From assembly GCA_015521205.1 (NCBI GenBank), contig WAOQ01000046.1, positions 1 through 33,715 on the forward strand: a stretch of DNA of 33,715 bases, read 5' to 3'. Position numbers and translations under genes: made by a program. Shown here in pieces: positions 27,160-33,715 of the stretch. This DNA comes from Desulfurococcales archaeon (GTDB taxonomy: Archaea > Thermoproteota > Thermoprotei_A > Sulfolobales > Acidilobaceae). Below the pieces are notes generated by a model. The model saw nothing but the letters and a program-made list of their open reading frames with translations, made no database searches and had not been told where the DNA came from. Positions within the stretch are counted from its first letter, which is position 1; each line of letters starts with the position of its first letter.

Positions 27160-28762
27160 AATCGAATATAAGATCAGACGGTGGCTTAGCGAGGACGAGT
27201 TCAAATCATTACTCGAGTTCAGCGATTATCTAGGATACTATGATGGGTACAAGCATTTCGTTGTCAACCCGGAGAAGATGAGGAATGCTGGGTACAAATA
27301 CAAAGATGTTATCGCAAAACTTTCTGAGGTAGATGCGGAATTCACTACTACGTCAAGACGGGTTCTAGAAAAATTAGCCTCCAGCGAAGATCTGGCAATC
27401 GTAGAATACGACAGATTCGAGAACACCTTCATATTATCCTCAGATATATTATTGAAGCCATACCTAAAACAATTCCTCAATAAAATAAAATATTCGCGTG
27501 TGAGGAGAGGATATCTTGTTCCGCCATATCTGATATGGGATGTTGTAAACATTCTCCGCTCGTATGGGCTGTCCATCGAGGATAGAAGCAACATACTCCA
27601 GGTAAAAAAACTGCCACGCGAGATCACGTTCCTAGGTAAACTTCGCGATTATCAAGAAAAAGCGTTGGAGGCTTGGAGGAAGAACAAGAAAAGAGGAATA
27701 ATAGCCCTTCCAACGGGCGCGGGTAAAACCATCGTAGCAATAAAGGCTATGGCAGAAGCCAACGCCAGAACACTTATTGTAGTCTTCACAAAAGACCAGC
27801 TTCATCAATGGATCGATAAGATAAAAGAGTTTACTGACGCGGGCGACCTGGTCGGGGCATACTACTCTGACGAAAAAGATCTTGCTCCCATAACTGTAAC
27901 TACCTACCAAACAGCGTTCAAGAAAATCCAGCTTTTCGGTCCACGCTTCTATATGCTTATAATAGATGAAGCCCACCATTTGCCCGCAGATAAATTCCGT
28001 GTAATAGCAACCGGGTCGATAGCTCCTTATAGGATGGGTCTATCCGCTACTGTTGCACGCGATGATGGAAAACATGTTGAAATATTCCCGTTAATGGGAG
28101 GCGTGGTATACGCAAAGCGTGCCTCCGAACTAGTGGCTCAGGGTTATCTGGCTCCATATGTTATAAGAAGAGTCTATGTGGATCTTGAGCCCGAGGAAAG
28201 GAAGAAGTACGACCAGCTACGCAAGCGATATCATGCCCTCGCTATGGGAAGAAAGTTCAATGAACTACTAGAACTTGCCCAGCGCGGAGATCCAAAAGCC
28301 ATAGAAGCTGTGCGTGTAAATGCACAGATGAGGAAAATTATAGCAGAATCCGAAGCTAAGATAAAGAAAATAAAACAATTAATAGAAAACGAGTTGAAGA
28401 AAGGTTCAAAGATACTTGTTTTTACCCAGTATAAAAGTCAAGCAGAAATGATAGCGAAGGAGACAGGAGCGCTTTTACTCCATGGAGGCATAGACTCCAA
28501 GACGAGAAAACGTGTGCTAGAAAAGTTCCGCCGGATGAAGTCCGGGGCACTAGTGGTTACTACTCTTGGGGATGAAGGTTTAGACTTACCTGATGTAAAC
28601 GTTGGCATATTAGCTTCCGGTACCGGTTCACAGAGACAATACATTCAACGGCTCGGGCGCCTCGTAAGGCCCAGAGACAACAAGACTGCTATACTCTATG
28701 AGGTTATACTCAGAAAGACGAGTGAGGAATTGCAAGCTAGAAAGAGAAGAAGATGGGTTTAG
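27152..28762 (+). CDS. XPB/Rad25-type DNA helicase
   Basis: LRDYQEKALEAWRKNKKRGIIALPTGAGKTIVAIKA, LIIDEAHHLPADKFR, GLSATVARDDGKHVEIFPLMGGVVY, LGDEGLDLPDVNVGI, RQYIQRLGRLVRP. Confidence 0.94.
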   Translation: MPRIEYKIRRWLSEDEFKSLLEFSDYLGYYDGYKHFVVNPEKMRNAGYKYKDVIAKLSEVDAEFTTTSRRVLEKLASSEDLAIVEYDRFENTFILSSDILLKPYLKQFLNKIKYSRVRRGYLVPPYLIWDVVNILRSYGLSIEDRSNILQVKKLPREITFLGKLRDYQEKALEAWRKNKKRGIIALPTGAGKTIVAIKAMAEANARTLIVVFTKDQLHQWIDKIKEFTDAGDLVGAYYSDEKDLAPITVTTYQTAFKKIQLFGPRFYMLIIDEAHHLPADKFRVIATGSIAPYRMGLSATVARDDGKHVEIFPLMGGVVYAKRASELVAQGYLAPYVIRRVYVDLEPEERKKYDQLRKRYHALAMGRKFNELLELAQRGDPKAIEAVRVNAQMRKIIAESEAKIKKIKQLIENELKKGSKILVFTQYKSQAEMIAKETGALLLHGGIDSKTRKRVLEKFRRMKSGALVVTTLGDEGLDLPDVNVGILASGTGSQRQYIQRLGRLVRPRDNKTAILYEVILRKTSEELQARKRRRWV

Positions 28763-28776
28763 ATACTTAGTCGAGT

Positions 28777-29655
28777 CTACTTTTTCAGAACTTCCTTGAG
28801 TAGAGCGGGTATTTCCATCGGTGTACGGGCCACTTTGACACCGACGCTTTCAAGTGCTTTAACCTTGCCTTCAGCTGTCCCTGTTCCCATCATGATTATT
28901 GCTCCAGCGTGTCCCATTCTTTTGCCCGGTGGAGCGGTCCTCCCAGCTATGAATGCTACTGCTGGCTTTGTTATCTTGCCTTCCTCTATCATTTTCGCTG
29001 CACGTTCCTCCATGTCTCCCCCGATTTCTCCTACTAACACTATAGCCTCCGTTTCAGGATCGTCTTCGAACATTTGTAATGCTTCTACGAAGGATGTACC
29101 CACTACCGGATCGCCTCCTATACCAACTGCTGTAGTTTGACCTATTCCTGCCTTTGTCATGGCATACGCGATCTCGTAGGTCAGTGTACCGCTCCTGGAC
29201 ACTATGCCCACGTTGCCTGGCATGAATATATGGCCTGGCATTATGCCTACCTTGGCTTTACCTGGGCTTATAACGCCTGGACAGTTAGGTCCTATTATCG
29301 TAACTCCCTTGCTTTTAGCATAGTTTACGAATCTTAAAGCATCGTGTACTGGTATTCCCTCTGTTATCACCACGATTGTCTTTATTCCAGCGTCTATGGC
29401 CTCATATACCGCGTCTGCCGCGAATCGGGCTGGGACGAATATTATTGACGTGTTTGCCTCGGGATGTGCTTTAACAGCTTCTTCGACACTGTCATACACT
29501 GGAATACCATGTACCTCCTGTCCTCCCTTGCCGGGTGTAACCCCAGCTACTATCTTTGTACCGTATTCTTTCATGAGCTTTGTATGGAAACTTCCTTCAC
29601 GACCTGTTATACCTTGGACGATGAGCCTTGTCTTTTCATCAACAATTATAGCCAC
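28777..29655 (-). CDS. sucD: Succinyl-CoA synthetase alpha subunit
   Basis: [38 protein letters not shown]...[23 protein letters not shown]...GHAGAII. Confidence 0.97.
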   Translation of the reverse strand: MAIIVDEKTRLIVQGITGREGSFHTKLMKEYGTKIVAGVTPGKGGQEVHGIPVYDSVEEAVKAHPEANTSIIFVPARFAADAVYEAIDAGIKTIVVITEGIPVHDALRFVNYAKSKGVTIIGPNCPGVISPGKAKVGIMPGHIFMPGNVGIVSRSGTLTYEIAYAMTKAGIGQTTAVGIGGDPVVGTSFVEALQMFEDDPETEAIVLVGEIGGDMEERAAKMIEEGKITKPAVAFIAGRTAPPGKRMGHAGAIIMMGTGTAEGKVKALESVGVKVARTPMEIPALLKEVLKK

Positions 29656-29679
29656 TACTTTTCACCTCCTAGACCACGA

Positions 29680-30810
29680 TTAGAGAGAAATCACCTTTTT
29701 GACGGCTTCTACGGGATCCGTATAGGCTGTTAACCCGTTTTCCTCGAGTATAGATCGCCCTTCTTCCTCGTTGGTTCCTGAGAGGCGGACTACTAAAGGT
29801 TTCTTTAGACCTAGTTCTTCGATTGCGGCCACTATGCCTCTTGCCACCTCATCTCCCCTTGTTATTCCGCCAAATATGTTCATAAAGATCTTCTTAATCC
29901 TAGGGTGTTCCATGAGGAATCCCACGGCTTTCTTAACTAGGTCTTTGCTAGCGCCCCCTCCGATATCGAGGAAATTGGCTGGTTTGCCGCCGTGGAGATA
30001 GACTAGATCCATGGTAGTCATGGTAAGGCCGGCGCCGTTTCCTATTATGCCTATATCACCGTCTAGTTCTACAAATGCCAATCCCATCCTTCTGGCTTTC
30101 ACTTCCCATTCTGTATATTCCCCCGTAACTTCGATGTCCTTTTCAAACTCCTTATGCCTGTAGAGACTGTTATCATCGACAATTATCCTCGCGTCAAGAG
30201 GGATTACTTTATCTCCTGTCACGCCAAGCGGATTAGATTCCACGAGGTCTGCATCATACTTCTCAAAAACCTTATAGAGCACCTGTAGAAACGCTGCGAA
30301 TGAATTTAGAAGACGTCCTTGGAGTCCTATAGACCGGCCTATTTTCCTGGCCTCAAATGCCCTGAGGCCTATGAAGGGGTCAACGTGGTATCTTACAATA
30401 CTTTCTGGCTTCTCGCGGGCTATTTCCTCTATATCCATACCTCCATATTGGGATGCCAATATGACTGGTTTCCTCTCGCTTCTATCGATTATTATTGCTG
30501 CATAGAGTTCTTTTTCGTGTGGTATTGCTTCTTCGATTAACAGGTATCGGGGGAACAGTCCTTTTATTGGTTTGTTGAACAGTTCTTCGACCAACCGGAC
30601 TACGTCGTCCCAGGTCTTAGCCATTTTTATACCGCCAGCCTTGCCTCTCCCAGCGACCAGAACTTGGCTTTTTACAACGACTGGAGGCTTAAGCCCTGCT
30701 TCTTTCATTTTCCTTACAGGATCATCCTTTTTTTCGAGAAGAACAGACCGTGGCACAGGAAATCCCAGTTCTTTAATTATTCTTTTAGCCTCGAATTCGA
30801 ATAGCTTCAA
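29680..30810 (-). CDS. sucC: Succinyl-CoA synthetase beta subunit (TTG start)
   Basis: MKLFEFEAKRIIKELGFPVPRSVL...VVVKSQVLVAGRGKAGGIKMA...GNGAGLTMTTMDLVYLHGGKPANFLDIGGGA...FGGITRGDEVARGI. SD GGGAGGTG upstream of TTG. Confidence 0.97.
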   Translation of the reverse strand: MKLFEFEAKRIIKELGFPVPRSVLLEKKDDPVRKMKEAGLKPPVVVKSQVLVAGRGKAGGIKMAKTWDDVVRLVEELFNKPIKGLFPRYLLIEEAIPHEKELYAAIIIDRSERKPVILASQYGGMDIEEIAREKPESIVRYHVDPFIGLRAFEARKIGRSIGLQGRLLNSFAAFLQVLYKVFEKYDADLVESNPLGVTGDKVIPLDARIIVDDNSLYRHKEFEKDIEVTGEYTEWEVKARRMGLAFVELDGDIGIIGNGAGLTMTTMDLVYLHGGKPANFLDIGGGASKDLVKKAVGFLMEHPRIKKIFMNIFGGITRGDEVARGIVAAIEELGLKKPLVVRLSGTNEEEGRSILEENGLTAYTDPVEAVKKVISL

Positions 30811-30906
30811 TATTATACACCTCCCGGGTAGCAGTCAAGACCATCGTCTACCTAGCCTTGAACGACTCCCTTGGGTTTCCTCCATGAATTATCGCCGGAA
30901 GAATGA

Positions 30907-30914
30907 GTATAAAA
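30907..30914 (-). promoter_or_regulatory. Putative box A for sucCD
   Basis: Minus strand CTTTTATACTC ~100 nt upstream of the sucC TTG; implies a leader containing a TCAAGGC/GUCUUGA hairpin at 30861-30835. Confidence 0.4.
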
Positions 30915-30923
30915 GGTTAGGCG

Positions 30924-31017
30924 GATACCCGGACAGCCCTTCACAGCCAGCCTGGTTTCACATCACCCTTAGGAGAGTCATCCCTTACAGGGGCGTTCAT
31001 CGGGCTACCCGGGTATC
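30924..31017 (-). ncRNA. Candidate independent structured RNA upstream of sucC
   Basis: 16-bp closing stem GATACCCGGGTAGCCC (31017-31002) with GGGCTGTCCGGGTATC (30939-30924). Two tandem G-U wobbles exist only in the minus-strand RNA. The 62-nt internal segment holds GATGAA, GGATGAC, GTGATGTGA. T-rich CCTTTT follows. Confidence 0.55.
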
Positions 31018-31085
31018 TATGTTACATAAACCATATTTGCTCGAAGATGAATCTTACGTAAACATTTAGAATCCGTTTTACCGTC

Positions 31086-31694
31086 TTGGTAGTTGATGAT
31101 GTGGTGAAGGATTTGTCCAGGGTAAGACGGGGACAGCAAGTGTTGCCTATAGAGGATATTCTGGCAAAACCTGTGGAGATAGCCTCAAAGATACTTGATA
31201 TCACAAAAAATCATTGTTCGATAGAAATCGTGCAGAGGCCTGGAAAAATATTTGTAGAGAACATAATGACCGGGGATACTTACACAGTAGTAGTAGGGCG
31301 GGGTTCTATAGTCTTACCTGATAAGTGTCTCTTGGACTTCCCCGAGGTGTATTTGGTTGCTAGAGACGAGTGGCTTGATACTTGCAAGATCGACAAGGTC
31401 GGTTATTTTGGTGTAACAACTGGAAAGTCGGAAGGCATTGTTGATGGTGTGATGACGTCTTTTACCCTAAAGATGATATATCCTATGACTGTTAATGGTT
31501 TCCGTGCTGGTCGCGTCCAGTATCTGGGTTTACAGAGGGGAGACGAGGTTATACTGGGGATCGACTGTAAGCCTGAGATACCCCTCATAGTTTACCGTGG
31601 AAACGAACTTATAGTATCGAATAGTCTTTCCTGGTTGATACCATTGTTACAGCTGGAATCACGGTGCAGTCATTATAAGTTCCTGTCAACATAA
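31086..31694 (+). CDS. Hypothetical protein
   Basis: 202-aa ORF, weak TTG start; no recognised family. Confidence 0.55.
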   Translation: MVVDDVVKDLSRVRRGQQVLPIEDILAKPVEIASKILDITKNHCSIEIVQRPGKIFVENIMTGDTYTVVVGRGSIVLPDKCLLDFPEVYLVARDEWLDTCKIDKVGYFGVTTGKSEGIVDGVMTSFTLKMIYPMTVNGFRAGRVQYLGLQRGDEVILGIDCKPEIPLIVYRGNELIVSNSLSWLIPLLQLESRCSHYKFLST

Positions 31695-31696
31695 TA

Positions 31697-31790
31697 GGTA
31701 GTATAGGGGGATGACCTAGCTACCCTATATTGAACCACCCTTAAAGGGGTGGATGGCAGAAACCGACCTCGGGGACCCCCGGTTAACTGT
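31697..31790 (+). ncRNA. Candidate multi-hairpin intergenic RNA/leader of the wHTH gene
   Basis: TATAGGG/CCCTATA (31702-31708/31723-31729) competing with GGTAG/CTACC (31697-31701/31720-31724); CCACCC/GGGTGG (31735-31740/31747-31752); GGCAG-AACCG...CGGTT-CTGTC (31756-31790). Confidence 0.45.
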
Positions 31791-31805
31791 CGTGGCAGGG
31801 GAAAA

Positions 31806-32099
31806 ATGATGGTGCTGTGGCCCGACAAGAGGGAATTGACGGCATTTATTATATTGGCCTCGAAAACGGGGAAGACTCTAAATTTGGGCGAAGCACAAGA
31901 TATCCTGGCTAAAGAACTGTGCATTTCTAGGCGTGTCGCACGTTCTATCCTGAAAAAGCTGAGAAATCTAGGTCTGGCAAGGATAAAGTTGTTAAAAGAA
32001 GAAGTTCAAGTAGAACTACTTGACCTCGAGGAAGGAATGAAGATGTTAGCCGAAAGGTATGCTACTGAACGACGTTTAAGACACAATTGTAATGTTTAA
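31806..32099 (+). CDS. Small winged-helix DNA-binding protein
   Basis: TLNLGEAQDILAKELCISRRVARSILKKLRNLGLARIKLLKEEVQVELL: wHTH. ATG 31806 is a more plausible start than the track start 31749. Confidence 0.65.
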   Translation: MMVLWPDKRELTAFIILASKTGKTLNLGEAQDILAKELCISRRVARSILKKLRNLGLARIKLLKEEVQVELLDLEEGMKMLAERYATERRLRHNCNV

Positions 32100-32110
32100 C
32101 GCACTAAATG

Positions 32111-32179
32111 GTGCGGGATGATGAAGGCTGTACTCGGAGACGCTATGAGTATGATCTTGCCTTTAAGTTCTGACCGCAC
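32111..32179 (+). ncRNA. C/D-box 2'-O-methylation guide sRNA
   Basis: Terminal stem GTGCGG (32111-32116)/CCGCAC (32174-32179); C box ATGATGA (32118-32124); D box CTGA (32170-32173); D'-like CGGA (32135-32138) and C'-like GCTATGA (32142-32148). D guide TTGCCTTTAAGTT is complementary to 16S AACUUAAAGG. Confidence 0.88.
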
Positions 32180-32216
32180 ATAATTAGTTACTCAATAATG
32201 TTGGAGGTGTTTTGCG

Positions 32217-33191
32217 ATGAGGCTTCGGCTTCCAAAGACCAAGGAATTGGAAGGGAAAACATTTGATACTGTTATTATAGGTGGGGGACCGGCCGGTTTT
32301 TCTGCTGCGATATACACGAGCAGGTTTCTAATGAGTAGCTTAGTCATAGCAGAGAATGTCGGGGGACAACTTACTTTGACCGACAAGGTGGATGACTACC
32401 CAGGAACTCTTGAGGTCCCAGCAGCAGATCTTGTTAGAAATTTCAAAAAGCATGCAGAAATGTTTGGTACTAGGGTTCACTGGGGTGACAGAGTAGAAAC
32501 CTTCAAGCGTTTAGAGGATGGTAGGTATGAAATACTTACCCGGCGTGGACTGAAACTTTACGGGAGAACCGTGATTGTTGCTATAGGTTCAAAAAGACGA
32601 AAGCTAGGTGTTCCTGGTGAAAGAGAATTCGCCGGTCGTGGAGTTAGTTACTGTAGCGTATGCGATGCACCATTCTTTGCCGGTAAAGAAGCAGTTGTAG
32701 TTGTGGGAGGAGGAGACGCTGCCTTTGAAGGGGCTCTCATGTTGTCTGGTTATGTGAAAAAGGTGTACCTTGTACATAGAAGAAAACAGTTTCGTGCAAA
32801 GCCCTTCTACGTTGAAAAGGTTCTCACACTGCCTAATGTTGAGATACTAGTAGATACTGTTGTAGAGGAGATCCGGGGTGAAAAGACCGTTAACGAAGTA
32901 GTAGTGAAAAATAAGATTACTGGCGAAAAGAAAGCGCTAAAAGTTGATGGTGTTTTCATTGAGATAGGTTTCGAGCCCGACATAGAATGGGCTAGAAAGA
33001 ATGGATTGAATACCGATGAAAGAGGATATATCGTAGTTGATGAGTGGATGAGGACAAACTTGCCGGGAGTTTTCGCTGCGGGAGACTGTACAACAATGTG
33101 GCTTGGATTCCGCCAAGTTGTCACTGCTGCGGCTATGGGTGCTGTAGCTGCTTACTCGGCATTCAACTATCTGGCAGAACATGGTGGCTAG
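32217..33191 (+). CDS. trxB: Thioredoxin reductase (FAD/NAD-linked)
   Basis: TVIIGGGPAGFSAAIYTSRF...GGQLTLTDKVDDYPG, redox CSVCDAPFF, VVVVGGGDAAFEGALML, GVFAAGDCT. Confidence 0.95.
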   Translation: MRLRLPKTKELEGKTFDTVIIGGGPAGFSAAIYTSRFLMSSLVIAENVGGQLTLTDKVDDYPGTLEVPAADLVRNFKKHAEMFGTRVHWGDRVETFKRLEDGRYEILTRRGLKLYGRTVIVAIGSKRRKLGVPGEREFAGRGVSYCSVCDAPFFAGKEAVVVVGGGDAAFEGALMLSGYVKKVYLVHRRKQFRAKPFYVEKVLTLPNVEILVDTVVEEIRGEKTVNEVVVKNKITGEKKALKVDGVFIEIGFEPDIEWARKNGLNTDERGYIVVDEWMRTNLPGVFAAGDCTTMWLGFRQVVTAAAMGAVAAYSAFNYLAEHGG

Positions 33192-33207
33192 TTGACTATT
33201 TTGATGT

Positions 33208-33699
33208 TTAGCCTTTTTTGAAGAGTCGTTCGTATTCTTTTATTATCTGCCTGTCCTCTTCTTCATAACTTGTATAGTTGATTAATTCATAGAATTCTTT
33301 TCTAGTCATCATACCATTTAACAGATTCTTCTGGGTTCCCTCTAACTTAAGTACTTGTAATGCTTGCCTCATCGCTCCAAGCGAATAACGTAAAAGTGTT
33401 ACTGGAAATATAACGAGTTTGTAACCCCATCTACGAAAGTCGTCTACCGAATAATAGGGTGTAACGCCGAATTCAGTCATGTTCGCTAAAAGAGGTACCC
33501 CGCTGAGCTTCTTTGCTACTTCTTTAAACTCCTCCTCGCTTCTAAGAGCTTCAGGGAAAATTATGTCTGCACCAGCTTTAATGTAAGCTTTTGCACGTTC
33601 TATAGCCTCGTCGAGGCCTAGGACTCCTCTAGCATCTGTTCTTGCCACAATCAACAATTCGTCTCCTGCTGCTCTTTTTGCAGCTATAACTTTCTTTAC
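33208..33699 (-). CDS. prpB: (Methyl)isocitrate lyase / PEP mutase family protein, 5' end truncated by contig edge
   Basis: LLIVARTDARGVLGLDEAIERAKAYIKAGADIIFPEALRSEEEFKEVAKKL...LLANMTEFGVTPYYS...VIFPVTLLRYSLGAMRQAL. The first residues in the track (MYKRQ) come from adapter. Confidence 0.85.
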   Translation of the reverse strand, partial: VKKVIAAKRAAGDELLIVARTDARGVLGLDEAIERAKAYIKAGADIIFPEALRSEEEFKEVAKKLSGVPLLANMTEFGVTPYYSVDDFRRWGYKLVIFPVTLLRYSLGAMRQALQVLKLEGTQKNLLNGMMTRKEFYELINYTSYEEEDRQIIKEYERLFKKG

Positions 33700-33715
33700 C
33701 TGTCTCTTATACACA
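33700..33715 (+). other. Nextera/Tn5 mosaic-end adapter remnant at contig terminus
   Basis: CTGTCTCTTATACACA matches the first 16 nt of the 19-nt mosaic end CTGTCTCTTATACACATCT. Confidence 0.95.

Noticed and set aside
1-33715. CRISPR arrays, transposons, toxin-antitoxin or defence islands
   Set aside because: No regularly spaced repeats, transposase/integrase ORFs or recognisable defence genes were seen in either strand's ORFs.

Overview
This 33.7-kb window looks like a contig from a hyperthermophilic Thermoproteota (crenarchaeal) genome. That assignment is inferred from gene content and order. The window is mostly housekeeping: an isoprenoid operon (IPK, type-2 IDI, GGPP synthase), gltX, and the spc-operon tail secY-adkA-DUF106-rpl34e-cmk-rpl14e-cbf5 next to tRNA-Ser(GGA). 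It also holds glmS with a GlmU-like gene, an editing-type ThrRS lacking its catalytic core, radA, prepilin peptidase, HIT, DHH, rpl3-rpl4-rpl23, an Mrp ATPase, XPB helicase, sucCD, thioredoxin reductase and an edge-truncated PrpB. I found no CRISPR array, transposase or recognisable defence island. The best observations are not in the supplied ORF track. (1) cbf5 is split by a 42-nt bulge-helix-bulge intron that interrupts the catalytic Asp codon. (2) A near-canonical C/D-box sRNA at 32111-32179 has a D guide complementary to the universal 16S AACUUAAAGG segment. (3) A ~105-nt GC-rich structured element lies directly upstream of glmS, at the spacing expected from a TATA box. (4) A 94-nt RNA candidate upstream of sucC is closed by a 16-bp stem whose only non-Watson-Crick pairs are G-U on the minus strand. 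(5) A multi-hairpin intergenic element precedes a winged-helix gene. (6) There is an unlisted 50-aa zinc-ribbon ORF. (7) There is an unlisted, edge-truncated pilin-like ORF. (8) The last 16 bases match the Nextera mosaic end, so the window terminus is library-adapter artefact.
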